NCBI GenBank assembly: GCA_965242855.1
Contig: OZ251509.1
Location: 2,790,001 to 2,854,000, forward strand
DNA: 64,000 bases
Origin: WTGU01 sp965242855
Lineage (GTDB): Bacteria > Pseudomonadota > Alphaproteobacteria > UBA828
Direction of reading: 5' to 3'
The notes beneath the pieces are model-generated. The model searched no databases. It was not told where the DNA came from and saw only the letters and a list, made by a program, of their open reading frames with translations. Position numbers and translations under genes: made by a program. This document shows positions 40,713 to 49,819 of this stretch, piece by piece. The stretch's first letter is position 1; each line of letters opens with the position of its first letter.

Positions 40713-42344
40713 ATGACCGACACACCGCAAGACCTTCGCGCGCGCGCGCGCGAAGCCCGGGCGTGGCCCTTCAAGGAGGCCGCGGCGCTGCTGAAGCGGC
40801 TGGGCGGCGCGCCGCCGGCCAAGGGCCACGTGCTCTTCGAGACAGGCTACGGCCCCTCCGGGCTGCCCCATATCGGCACCTTCGGCGAGGTCGCGCGCAC
40901 GACAATGGTCCGCCACGCCTTCGCGACCCTCTCCGACATCCCCACGCGCCTGGTCGCCTTCTCGGACGACATGGACGCGCTGCGGCGGGTCCCGGACAAC
41001 GTGCCCAACGCGGCGCTGGTCGAGGCGCATCTGGGCAAGCCGCTCTCCCGCATCCCCGACCCCTTCGGCACCCATGAGAGCTTCGGCGCCCACAACAACG
41101 CGCGGCTGCGGGCGTTCCTCGACGATTTCGGTTTCGACTACGAGTTCAGGAGCGCGACCGAGAGCTACGAATCAGGGGCGTTCGATGCGGCGCTTCTGGA
41201 CGTGCTCCGCCATTACGACGCGATCATGCGCATCATCCTGCCCACCCTGGGCGCGGAGCGGCGGGCGACCTGGAGCCCGTTCCTGCCGCTCTGCCCGAAG
41301 ACGGGCCGGGTGTTGCAAGTGCCGATCGTCGGGCGCGACGAGGACGCGGGCACCGTGCGCTACGTCGATGCCGACGGCGAGACGACGACCGTCCCCGTCA
41401 CCGGCGGGCGCTGCAAGCTCCAGTGGAAGGCCGATTGGGCGATGCGCTGGCATGCCCTCGGCGTCGACTACGAAATGGCGGGCAAGGACCTGATCGATTC
41501 GGTCGCGCTCTCCGGCCGCATCTGCCGCGTCCTCGGCTCGACGCCGCCGTCCGGATTCATCTACGAGCTCTTCCTCGACGAGAACGGCGAGAAGATCTCG
41601 AAATCCCGCGGCAACGGCCTGACCATCGAGGAATGGCTCGCCTACGGCTCGCGCGAGTCGCTCGCGCTCTACATGTACGCCGCGCCCCGGCGAGCGAAGC
41701 GACTCCATTTCGACGTGATCCCCCGCCACGTCGACGACCACTTGGCGCATCTCGCGAAATTCCCCGGGGAGAGCCCGGCGGAGCGGCTCGAAAACCCGGC
41801 TTGGCACGTCCACGCCGGGGCGCCGCCCGCGCCCGAGACGGGGCTCGGCTACGGCGTCCTCCTCAACTTGGCGAGCGTCTGCAACACGGAGGATCCCGCC
41901 GTCCTCTGGGGCTTCATCGCCCGCTACGCGCCCGAGGCGTCGCCGCGGACCGCGCCCATCCTCGACGATCTGGTCCGCCGCGCGCTCGCCTACTACCGCG
42001 ACGTGGTGAAGCCGGCCAAGGCCTATCGCGCACCCGACGCCCGCGAACGGGCGGCCCTCCGGGACCTGCGCGATGCGCTCGCGGCCCTGCTGCCCGGCAG
42101 CGACGCCGAGGCCGTGCAAACGGCGGTCTACGAGGTCGGCAAGCGCCACCCGTTCGCGGCGCTCCGCGACTGGTTCCGGGCGCTCTACGAGATCCTCCTG
42201 GGCCAGCGCCACGGCCCGCGCATGGGGTCCTTCATCGCCCTCTACGGCCTCGCGGAAACGACGGCCCTCATCGACCGGGCCCTGGCCGGCGAAGACTTGG
42301 CGACGCAGGCGTGCTCGGGAGCGGAGCGCCCGGGCGCTCCCTAG
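40713..42344 (+). CDS. lysS: Lysyl-tRNA synthetase, class I
   Basis: A 543-residue class I synthetase: the HIGH signature is PHIGTFGE (52-59) and the KMSKS motif is EKISKSRGNG (293-302). This is the archaeal-type LysRS that replaces the class II enzyme in many alphaproteobacteria; its catalytic fold is unrelated to E. coli LysS. The ATG at 40713 is preferred to the earlier one at 40686, which would add nine unrelated residues. It converges with the ABC-transporter cluster, leaving 21 bases between stops. Confidence 0.93.
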   Translation: MTDTPQDLRARAREARAWPFKEAAALLKRLGGAPPAKGHVLFETGYGPSGLPHIGTFGEVARTTMVRHAFATLSDIPTRLVAFSDDMDALRRVPDNVPNAALVEAHLGKPLSRIPDPFGTHESFGAHNNARLRAFLDDFGFDYEFRSATESYESGAFDAALLDVLRHYDAIMRIILPTLGAERRATWSPFLPLCPKTGRVLQVPIVGRDEDAGTVRYVDADGETTTVPVTGGRCKLQWKADWAMRWHALGVDYEMAGKDLIDSVALSGRICRVLGSTPPSGFIYELFLDENGEKISKSRGNGLTIEEWLAYGSRESLALYMYAAPRRAKRLHFDVIPRHVDDHLAHLAKFPGESPAERLENPAWHVHAGAPPAPETGLGYGVLLNLASVCNTEDPAVLWGFIARYAPEASPRTAPILDDLVRRALAYYRDVVKPAKAYRAPDARERAALRDLRDALAALLPGSDAEAVQTAVYEVGKRHPFAALRDWFRALYEILLGQRHGPRMGSFIALYGLAETTALIDRALAGEDLATQACSGAERPGAP

Positions 42345-42365
42345 AAGCGCGAGAACGCGGGGTCA

Positions 42366-43460
42366 CTAAAAGAAGGCGACGCCGCTGTCGCTGTCGAAGA
42401 CGTGCAGCTTGTCCGTGTCGAAGGCGATGCGGCAAGGCTCGCCCGGTCCGCCCATGGGGCCGATCTTGGCCTTGACGGTGATCCGGTCCCCGCCGACGTT
42501 CGCCTCCACCACCATGTCGCCGCCGAGCGGCTCCGTCACGAAGACCTCGCCCGGGAATTCGAGTGCGCCGTCCGCGCTGGGCGCGATCCTGAGATCGTCG
42601 GGCCGGATGCCGACACGGACCCGCGTCCCCGCCCGGCAGGCGGAAAGCCGCTCGGCCTGACGGCCCGAAAGCGGCAGGCGGAAACCCGGATGCGCGAGCG
42701 CCGGCCCGGCGTCCGTTCCCTCCAGGGTGCAATCGAGCAAGTTCATCGGCGGCTCGCCGACGAATCCCGCCACGAATTCGTTCTCGGGGTGGTTGTAGAT
42801 CTCGCCGGGCGTGCCGAGCTGCTGGAGGACGCCCTCATGCATGACCGCGATCCGGTCCGCCATCGACATCCCCTCGAGCTGGTCGTGGGTGACGTAGACG
42901 GTGGTGGTCTCAAGGCGGCGCTGGAGATGCTTCAACTCGCCCCGCATGTGGGAGCGCAGCTTCGCGTCGAGGTGGGCGATCGGCTCGTCGAACAGGAACA
43001 CCTTCGGCTCGCGCACGATCGCCCGGCCGATCGCCGTGCGCTGCTTCTGGCCGCCGCTCAGCTCCACCGGCTTGCGCTTGAGCAGGTCGCCGATCTCGAG
43101 CATCTCGGCCGCCCAGCGCACCCGCTTCCCGATCTCCTCCCTCGGGACCTTCCGCAGCTTGAGCGGGTTGGCCATGTTCTCGAAGACGGTCTTGTGGGGG
43201 TAGAGCGCGTAGTTCTCAAACACCATGGCGATGTCGCGGTCGCGCGGCGGCAGGTCGTTCACCCGCACGTCGTCGAAGAAGACGTCGCCCGAGGAGATGA
43301 ACTCGAGGCCGGCGAGCATCCGCAGGGTCGACGACTTGCCGCAGCCCGACGGCCCCAGGATGCACATGAACTCGTTGTTCCTGATGTCGAGATTGAGCTC
43401 CTTCACGGCGACCGTCTTGCCGTAGTATTTCCACACGTCGGCGATCGAAACCGCAGCCAT
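42366..43460 (-). CDS. ABC transporter ATPase (UgpC/MalK type)
   Basis: A 364-residue ATPase with a C-terminal TOBE regulatory domain. Walker A GPSGCGKS (36-43), signature ELSGGQ (133-138), Walker B VFLFDEP (154-160) and the switch His in VYVTHDQ are intact. The Q-loop glutamine is replaced by glutamate (MVFENYALYP, residue 82) and the D-loop reads IAHLDA; both are uncommon. The C-terminal part has VGIRPDDLRI typical of carbohydrate importers. It is the last gene of a four-gene operon. The GTG six bases earlier is a possible alternative start. Confidence 0.92.
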   Translation of the reverse strand: MAAVSIADVWKYYGKTVAVKELNLDIRNNEFMCILGPSGCGKSSTLRMLAGLEFISSGDVFFDDVRVNDLPPRDRDIAMVFENYALYPHKTVFENMANPLKLRKVPREEIGKRVRWAAEMLEIGDLLKRKPVELSGGQKQRTAIGRAIVREPKVFLFDEPIAHLDAKLRSHMRGELKHLQRRLETTTVYVTHDQLEGMSMADRIAVMHEGVLQQLGTPGEIYNHPENEFVAGFVGEPPMNLLDCTLEGTDAGPALAHPGFRLPLSGRQAERLSACRAGTRVRVGIRPDDLRIAPSADGALEFPGEVFVTEPLGGDMVVEANVGGDRITVKAKIGPMGGPGEPCRIAFDTDKLHVFDSDSGVAFF

Positions 43461-43476
43461 CGCCACTCTCCCCGGC

Positions 43477-44355
43477 CTATTCCCGCACCGCGCCCATGGT
43501 GAGCCCGGCGACCAGGTAGCGGCGGATCAGCAGGCCCAGGAACATCATGGGCGCCGCGGTGACCACGCCCGCCGCCATGATCATCCCCCATTGGATCTTG
43601 ACCGGCTGGACCAGCTCGGCGGTCGCCACCGGCAGGGTCTTGGCCCCGCCCGAGCCGATGATCGACGCGAACAGGAAGTCGTTCCAGCCGAACAGGACGC
43701 AGAGCACGATGAAAGCACCGATCCCGGGCGCCACCAGCGGGACGATCAGCCGGAACGCCTGCCAGCGGGTGCAACCATCACACTGCGCCGCCTCCTCGAT
43801 CGCGTAGGGCACGTTGTCGAAGAAGCCCTTCAGGATCCAGATCGCGAAGGGCAGGTTGAAGGTTGTGTAGGCGAGGATCAGGCCGGGCAGGGTGCCGACC
43901 AGCCCCGACGAGCGGAAGATCACGTAGAGCGGTACCATGACCGCCACGACCGGGGCCATGCGCGTCGAGATGATCCAGAACAGGAGGTCGCGCTTGCCGC
44001 GGAACTCGGCCCGCGACAAGGCGTAGGCGGCCATCGCGCCGAGCGAGACCGAGACGGCGGCCGAGCCCAGCGAGGCGATCACGCTGTTGCGCAGATAGGT
44101 GCCGAAGTGCTTCTCGGTGAACAGCTCCACGTAGTGCTGGCCGGTCGGCGCGAAGTCGAACATCACGCCGACCCCGCCCCAGTCGCCGACGGCCGGGACC
44201 TGGAACGCATCCAGCAGGTCCTTGAAGGACGAGACGACCATGATGAACAGCGGCAGCACGGTCCAGACGAAGAAGACGACGAGAAAGGCCGCCGTGAGCA
44301 CCTGGACGGCGGTGCGCGCCGGCGAGCGGTAGCGGACGATCTCGCGCGAGGCCAT
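43477..44355 (-). CDS. ABC transporter permease (MalG/UgpE type)
   Basis: A 292-residue inner-membrane protein with six predicted helices; the first is at about 17-40 (VQVLTAAFLVVFFVWTVLP). The EAA loop that contacts the ATPase is EEAAQCDGCTRWQAFRLIVP (about 191-210). It carries the long first periplasmic loop of MalG-like permeases. It lies between the ATPase (16-base gap) and the second permease (three-base gap). Confidence 0.92.
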   Translation of the reverse strand: MASREIVRYRSPARTAVQVLTAAFLVVFFVWTVLPLFIMVVSSFKDLLDAFQVPAVGDWGGVGVMFDFAPTGQHYVELFTEKHFGTYLRNSVIASLGSAAVSVSLGAMAAYALSRAEFRGKRDLLFWIISTRMAPVVAVMVPLYVIFRSSGLVGTLPGLILAYTTFNLPFAIWILKGFFDNVPYAIEEAAQCDGCTRWQAFRLIVPLVAPGIGAFIVLCVLFGWNDFLFASIIGSGGAKTLPVATAELVQPVKIQWGMIMAAGVVTAAPMMFLGLLIRRYLVAGLTMGAVRE

Positions 44356-44358
44356 GCC

Positions 44359-45333
44359 CTACTCCTCGCCGCTCGTCTTGAGCTTGCGCGTCGGGTCCTC
44401 GAACACCTTGGTGAGCACGAGGCCGAGGAGGATCGTCAGCAGCAGAAGGGTGAAGGCGATCGCCGCGCCGCGCCCGAGCTCGAAGAACTTGAACGACACG
44501 TCGAACAGGTAGGTCGGCAGGATCTTGGTGGCGTTGGCGGGGCCGCCGCCGGTCATGATCAGGATCGTGTCGATGAAGCGGAAATTATCCATGAAGCGGA
44601 GCAGGATCGCGATCAGCAGGAAGGGGTAGAGGTTGGGCAGCGCCACGCTGAAGAAATTCCGCACCGGGCCGGCGCCGTCCACCATGTGGGCCTCGAGCTG
44701 GTCCTGCGGCACGCGCTTGAGCCCCGCCAGCGTGATCAGCGCGATGAGTGGGGTCCACTGCCACACGTCGGTGGCGACGACCGCGAACATCGCCCAGAAC
44801 CTGTTGCCGAGGATCGACCCGCCCTCGAGCAGGCCCAGGCTCTGCAACAGCCAGAAATACCAGCCGAAGGTCCCGTTGTAGAGGAACATGTAGAGGAATC
44901 CGGCAATCACCGGGGCCATCATCATCGGCATCAGGAAGATGGTGACCAGGACCTTCTCCAGGCGGCTGTTGTTGAGGATGACGGCGACCAGCACGCCCAG
45001 GCCGATCTCGATCGAGAGGCAGAGCGCGCTGTACTTGAAGAGCGTCAGCCAGCCGCGGGCGAACTTCTTGTCGCTCGCGAGCCGCGTGAAATTGTCGATG
45101 CCGGCCCAGACGTCCGGCTTGCCGGGCGCGAGCTGCACCTCGTGCAGCGTCATGTAGATCAGCCACCCGAAGGGGTAGAGCGAGATCGCCGCCAGCAGGA
45201 GAATCGCCGGCAGCATCAGCCACAGCAGGTAGAACTGCGGCGGGCGGCGGTTGAAGCGCACCGGCGCCCGGGCGACGCGGCGCACGCCGCGCGCGGCCTC
45301 CCCCGCGGCGGCGTCCGAGGCCAGAACCGTCAT
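44359..45333 (-). CDS. ABC transporter permease (MalF/UgpA type)
   Basis: A 324-residue permease: a basic cytoplasmic N-terminus (to about 33), then helices beginning FYLLWLMLPAILLLAAISLY and ending AIAFTLLLLTILLGLVLTK. The ATPase-contact loop is DQLEAHMVDGAGPVRNFFSVALPN. It pairs with the MalG-like permease to form the channel. The ATG at 45333 is preferred; a GTG two codons upstream is possible. Confidence 0.92.
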   Translation of the reverse strand: MTVLASDAAAGEAARGVRRVARAPVRFNRRPPQFYLLWLMLPAILLLAAISLYPFGWLIYMTLHEVQLAPGKPDVWAGIDNFTRLASDKKFARGWLTLFKYSALCLSIEIGLGVLVAVILNNSRLEKVLVTIFLMPMMMAPVIAGFLYMFLYNGTFGWYFWLLQSLGLLEGGSILGNRFWAMFAVVATDVWQWTPLIALITLAGLKRVPQDQLEAHMVDGAGPVRNFFSVALPNLYPFLLIAILLRFMDNFRFIDTILIMTGGGPANATKILPTYLFDVSFKFFELGRGAAIAFTLLLLTILLGLVLTKVFEDPTRKLKTSGEE

Positions 45334-45412
45334 GCGCACGGTCTCCGTGCCGTCCCGCCCGCTCCCGGACGCCGGGCGCGCCTGCGCCCCGGCGCCGGGA
45401 GGGCCGAACCGA

Positions 45413-46942
45413 TCAGAGATCGTGGATGGCGTTCAACTCGTCGCGGATGGACTCGCACGCCTCCTGGGCGGAGAGCTCGCCCGAGATGCACTGCTGCGTG
45501 CCGACGCGGACGATCTCGTGGTACTCGTTCGATTTCGGCAGCTTGGGGCCCAGCACCATGTTGGGCGAGCGAATGCCCTTGTCGTACACGGCCTCGAAGG
45601 TCAGCGCGTTCGGCATCGTGGTCGGCCGGTTGCGCGCTTCCTTGACCTCCGGCACGTCGAGCACCGACTTCCGCGTCGGGGTGCCGCCGACGCCGCGCAG
45701 CACCATCAGCTGCGTGTCGTGGCTGCACGCCCAGCTCGCGAAGATGAACGCCGCCCGCTGAAGGTCCATCGGCGCGCTTCCGTTGATGCCGATCCCGCCG
45801 ATGCCGCAATTGGTGGCGTTGACGACGTTGGCACCGCCGCCCGTGTTCCAGGCCGGGTCTCCCTTCGGCCCCATCGCGTAAGCCGTCCTGCCGCCCGCGG
45901 CGACCGACTGCTCCGGATCCTCCACGGAAGCCGCGAACTCGTGGTACTGGATCTGCATCGCGATCCCGCCCGCCGCGTAGACGGTGTTCAGTTCCAGCGT
46001 GCCGTTCGTCAGGTTGTCCGGGTGGGAGACGTCGGCCAGCGCCTTGTAGCCTTCCATCGCCTTCACCGACTGCGCGTCGCCCCAATTCGTCGGGCCCGGG
46101 TTCTTCGACCCCAGGGTGTCGTCGACCGCGAAGTCGAGCCACTGGTTCTGTGCGTACATGTGGCGCTGGATGTCGAGCTGCGTCGTCCAGCCGAAGGAGC
46201 CGTGGTGCTGCGCGTAGCCGTAGGGGATCGATGCGTCGCGCTCGTGCATCTTCCGGAAGAACGCGACGATGTCGACCATGTTCCTATAGGTCGTCTCGTC
46301 GGTGAATTCGAGCCGGTAGCCGTAATCCGCCTCGAAGTCCTTGGTGAGTTTCTCGAACAGGTCCTGCCGGTAGAACGTGCACGAGACCGCGCAGTCGTAA
46401 GGGAAGGCGCGGATCGGGCCGCGCTCGTAATAGACGCCGCAGGCATCCAGGTAGTTCTCGAACCAGACCTCGTCGCCGTAGCCCTGGGGGTCGAGGGGCA
46501 GCGTGTCGTCCACGGTGAATTGGTTGAGATCGGCGTAGAAATCGGCGAACGGCGAGCCGATCGGCTTGTCCTGCACGTAGTTCAGCTGGTAGTCGCCCTG
46601 GCCGCTTCTCAGGTCGATGCCGACCTTCTGCTGCACCGTCGGCAAGCCGTCGGTCAGAATCTCGACCTCGATGCCGGTGAGCTCGTAGAACGCCGCGATG
46701 TTGTCTCGAATGGCGAAGGATGGCGGCGTGTTCTCCGACATGAAGACGAGCTTCGAGCCCTCGTACTGGCGCCACTTGGCGGTCTCCGACGACGAGGCGT
46801 AGACCGGCCGGCGCGTGATCAGCGAGTTCATGCCGACCGCCAGCGCGCCCACGCCGAGGGCGGTCGCCACGCCGCCGCCGAGCTCGAGGAACCTGCGGCG
46901 GCTGACCGGCTTGTAGAGAGCCTTTCTGGGTACGCTGAACAT
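45413..46942 (-). CDS. Tat-exported substrate-binding protein of the ABC importer
   Basis: A 509-residue cluster-type binding protein. It opens with a twin-arginine signal (VSRRRFLELGGG, 13-24) and a hydrophobic stretch to about 45. The mature part shows FYELTGIEVEILTDGLPTVQQK and PYDCAVSCTFYRQDLFEKL, the pattern of large sugar- or polyol-binding proteins. Four cysteines may form disulfides. It is the promoter-proximal gene of binding protein-permease-permease-ATPase. GGGAGGAGG lies just upstream of the ATG at 46942. The substrate is unknown; a sugar alcohol, glycerol derivative or oligosaccharide is possible. Confidence 0.88.
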   Translation of the reverse strand: MFSVPRKALYKPVSRRRFLELGGGVATALGVGALAVGMNSLITRRPVYASSSETAKWRQYEGSKLVFMSENTPPSFAIRDNIAAFYELTGIEVEILTDGLPTVQQKVGIDLRSGQGDYQLNYVQDKPIGSPFADFYADLNQFTVDDTLPLDPQGYGDEVWFENYLDACGVYYERGPIRAFPYDCAVSCTFYRQDLFEKLTKDFEADYGYRLEFTDETTYRNMVDIVAFFRKMHERDASIPYGYAQHHGSFGWTTQLDIQRHMYAQNQWLDFAVDDTLGSKNPGPTNWGDAQSVKAMEGYKALADVSHPDNLTNGTLELNTVYAAGGIAMQIQYHEFAASVEDPEQSVAAGGRTAYAMGPKGDPAWNTGGGANVVNATNCGIGGIGINGSAPMDLQRAAFIFASWACSHDTQLMVLRGVGGTPTRKSVLDVPEVKEARNRPTTMPNALTFEAVYDKGIRSPNMVLGPKLPKSNEYHEIVRVGTQQCISGELSAQEACESIRDELNAIHDL

Positions 46943-47178
46943 GGGCCTCCTCCCTGAGGTCGCGGTTGCGGAAGTTCGGCAGGGCCGCCCCGGCCGACGC
47001 TGCTCGGAGACCATCATGGAAGCCGCCCGCCCGAAAATCAAGGACAGCCGCCGACCGCAGCGGCACCGGGCCCGACCGCGCCATATTCGCCACGACTTCC
47101 GCCTCTCCCCGGCGGAGCGCGTTGACCGGCCCGGCGGGCGCGCCTACATTCCGGGGCGCGTTCACGGGGAGGAATGGG

Positions 47179-47499
47179 ATGAGCGTCACCCAGGTCACCG
47201 ATGCGGAGTTCGAGGACAAGGTCCTCAAGGCCGAGGGGCCGGTCCTGGTCGACTTCTGGGCCGAGTGGTGCGGGCCCTGCAAGGCGATCGCGCCCCATAT
47301 CGAGGCGCTCGCCGGTGAGATGAGCGGCGCGCTGTCGGTGGCGAAGGTGGATGTGGACAGCAACCCCTCGACGCCGGCGAAATACGGCGTGCGCGGGATT
47401 CCGACCCTGATCCTCTTCAAGGACGGCGAGGTCGCGGCGACCAAGGTGGGCGCCATGCCCAAGGCCAAGCTCGCCGAGTGGGTGCGCGGCGCGCTCTGA
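47179..47499 (+). CDS. trxA: Thioredoxin
   Basis: A 106-residue thioredoxin with the active site WAEWCGPCK (C31, C34), the cis-proline loop RGIPTLILF and no signal peptide, so it is the cytosolic general reductant. The ATG at 47179 follows GGGGAGGAAT; the next-upstream ATG is out of frame. It stands alone on the + strand, facing folC, and alphaproteobacteria often place trxA next to folC. Confidence 0.95.
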   Translation: MSVTQVTDAEFEDKVLKAEGPVLVDFWAEWCGPCKAIAPHIEALAGEMSGALSVAKVDVDSNPSTPAKYGVRGIPTLILFKDGEVAATKVGAMPKAKLAEWVRGAL

Positions 47500-47524
47500 C
47501 CCCTTCGCGGCGCCCGGGCGGCGC

Positions 47525-48853
47525 TCAGGCGGCCGGAAGGCCGGCCGCGGCCAACACCCCGCCAACCAGGTGGAGCGACCCGCACGCCAGGATGCGTCCG
47601 GGCGGCTCCGCGCCCGCCGCGAGATGCCGGACGGCCTCGTCCACGCCGCCGGCCGCCTCGGCGGCGATGCCGAGGGAGCGTGCGGCGGCGCGGATGTCTT
47701 CCGCCGCCGCGCCGGCGGCTTGGCCCGGAACGGGCACGGCGCGGAGCCGGCGCGCGAAAGGGGCGAGCGGACGGAGGAAATCGGCCGGCGGCTTGGTGTC
47801 GAGCATCCCCACCACGAGGTCGAGCGGCCGGTCGGTCCAGCCCGCCGCCACGCGACCGAGGGCCCGCCCGGCGGCCTCGTTGTGCCCGCCGTCGATCCAG
47901 AACGCCCAACCATCGGGGAGGCCGGGCCAGCGGATTTCCTGCAACCGGCCCGGCCAGCGCGCTTCCCGCAGCCCCCGGGCCAGGGCGGCGCGTGAGACGT
48001 CGAACCCCGGCAGGGCGCGGGCGCAGGCCACGGCGAGCGCCGCGTTCTCGACCTGGTGCGCGCCGGCGAGAGCGGGCAGGGGATAGAGGGCGGCCCCGCG
48101 CCCGTCCCGCACGCGCAAGGCATCGCCGGCCCGCTCGAACGACCATTCGCGATCAGCCCGCGCGAGCGGCGCGCCGACCGTGCGGGCGACCCTTTCGATC
48201 GCGTCGGCCGCCGCCCGCTCCTGGCGCCCGACGACGGCGGTCACGCCGGGCTTGAGGATGCCGGCCTTCTCCGCCGCGATGAGCGCCAGCGTCTCGCCCA
48301 GATGGTGCGTGTGGTCGATCGAGACCGGCGTGATCGCGGTGAGCGCCGGGCGCGCGATCACGTTGGTCGCGTCGAGCCGCCCGCCGAGGCCGACTTCGAG
48401 CAGCAGCGCGTCCGCGCGCGCCCGCCGGAAGACGTGGAACGCCGCCGCCGTGGTGATCTCGAAGAAGGTGATCGGGGCGCCGGCGTTCACGGCCTCGCAA
48501 TGGGCGAGGCTTTCGGCCAGCGCCGCTTCGTCGATCGGCGCGCCGTCCAGCCTGATCCGTTCGGCGAAGCGGATCAGATGCGGAGACACGTAGGCGTTCA
48601 CCCGGTAGCCCGCCGCGCGCAGCGCCGCTTCGAGATAGGCGACGACGCTGCCCTTGCCGTTGGTCCCGGCGACGTGGATGACCGGCGGCATGGCGCGTTC
48701 CGGATGGCCGAGCGCCGCGAGCAGGCGCCACATGCGCGCGAGCGAAAGGTCGATGGCCTTGGGGTGGAGCGCGAGGAGGCGCGCGAGAATCGCGTCGCTC
48801 TCGCCCCGCGCCCGCGCGGGCGGCGGTCCGCCGGGGGCGGAAACGGGCGGCAT
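47525..48853 (-). CDS. folC: Folylpolyglutamate/dihydrofolate synthase
   Basis: A 442-residue Mur-ligase-like enzyme adding glutamates to folates. The P-loop is VAGTNGKGSVVAYLE (about 61-75), followed by YVSPHLIRFAERIRLDG, FEITTAAAF and LLLEVGLGGRLDATN, all typical. The C-terminal domain starts near WIDGGHNEAAGR. The start ATG at 48853 is preceded by a short Pro/Gly tail. It follows accD in the operon trpF-trpB-trpA-accD-folC. Confidence 0.94.
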   Translation of the reverse strand: MPPVSAPGGPPPARARGESDAILARLLALHPKAIDLSLARMWRLLAALGHPERAMPPVIHVAGTNGKGSVVAYLEAALRAAGYRVNAYVSPHLIRFAERIRLDGAPIDEAALAESLAHCEAVNAGAPITFFEITTAAAFHVFRRARADALLLEVGLGGRLDATNVIARPALTAITPVSIDHTHHLGETLALIAAEKAGILKPGVTAVVGRQERAAADAIERVARTVGAPLARADREWSFERAGDALRVRDGRGAALYPLPALAGAHQVENAALAVACARALPGFDVSRAALARGLREARWPGRLQEIRWPGLPDGWAFWIDGGHNEAAGRALGRVAAGWTDRPLDLVVGMLDTKPPADFLRPLAPFARRLRAVPVPGQAAGAAAEDIRAAARSLGIAAEAAGGVDEAVRHLAAGAEPPGRILACGSLHLVGGVLAAAGLPAA

Positions 48854-48886
48854 GGGCGGGGCGGGCGACGCCGGCGTCGGCCGACG

Positions 48887-49819
48887 TCAGTCGGCGGGCG
48901 CGGGCGCCGCTTCGCCCACGGGCTGCGGGATGTCGAGCGCCGCCGGCGGCGCGGCGGCCTCCGCCGGCGGCTCCTTGTTGCGCAGGAGGGCGAGCAAGCC
49001 GCTCAAGGTCTCGTGCAGCTTGTGGCGGTGGACCACCATATCGACCATGCCGTGGTCGCGCAGATACTCGGCGCGCTGGAAGCCCTCCGGCAGGGTCTCG
49101 CGGATGGTCTCCTCGATCACGCGCGGGCCGGCGAAGCCGATCACCGCGCCGGGCTCGGCGAGCGCGACGTCGCCGAGCATGGCGAAGGAGGCCGTCACCC
49201 CGCCGGTCGTCGGATTCGTGAGCAGCACGATATAGGGCAGCCCCGCCTCCTTCAGCGCGCCCACGGCGATCGTCGTGCGCGCCATCTGCACCAGCGAGAG
49301 CACGCCCTCCTGCATACGGGCGCCGCCCGACGACGGGACGACGATCAGGGGCGCCCGCCGCCGCTCGGCCAGGCGCGCGGCGGCGATCAGGCTTTCGCCC
49401 ACGGCGGTGCCCATCGAACCCCCGAGAAAGCCGAAGTCGAACGCCGCGATCACGACCGGCGCGCCGCCGAGCGGGCCGTGGGCGACCACGATCGCGTCGT
49501 CGTGTCCGGTGGCGCCGCGCGCCGCGCGCAGGCGGTCCGCGTAACGTCTGCGGTCGCGGAACCGCAGCGGGTCGTCGGCGACCTTGGGCAACGCGACGGT
49601 CTCGTAGCCGTCGTCGTCGAACAGGAGCGCGAGCCGCCGGTCGGCGCCGAGCCGCATGTGATGATCGCAGCGCGGACAGACCCGGAGGTTGTTCTCCAGC
49701 TCGCGGTGAAAAATCATCTGCTCGCACTTCTCGCACTTCTTCCACAGATCGTGCGGGATGTCGTGCTTGCGGAAGAGCCCGCTCACCTTGGGGCGCGCGA
49801 AACGATCGAGCCAACTCAC
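48887..49819 (-). CDS. accD: Acetyl-CoA carboxylase carboxyltransferase subunit beta
   Basis: A 310-residue subunit that, with AccA, transfers carboxyl from carboxybiotin to acetyl-CoA. The zinc ribbon C29-x2-C32...C48-x2-C51 and the crotonase-fold blocks GSMGTAVGESLIAA and SSGGARMQEGVLSL are complete. A GTG start at 49819 overlaps the trpA stop (GTGA) and is preceded by GAAGGAGGAT. The C-terminal 30 residues are Pro/Ala-rich and variable. Confidence 0.95.
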   Translation of the reverse strand: MSWLDRFARPKVSGLFRKHDIPHDLWKKCEKCEQMIFHRELENNLRVCPRCDHHMRLGADRRLALLFDDDGYETVALPKVADDPLRFRDRRRYADRLRAARGATGHDDAIVVAHGPLGGAPVVIAAFDFGFLGGSMGTAVGESLIAAARLAERRRAPLIVVPSSGGARMQEGVLSLVQMARTTIAVGALKEAGLPYIVLLTNPTTGGVTASFAMLGDVALAEPGAVIGFAGPRVIEETIRETLPEGFQRAEYLRDHGMVDMVVHRHKLHETLSGLLALLRNKEPPAEAAAPPAALDIPQPVGEAAPAPAD

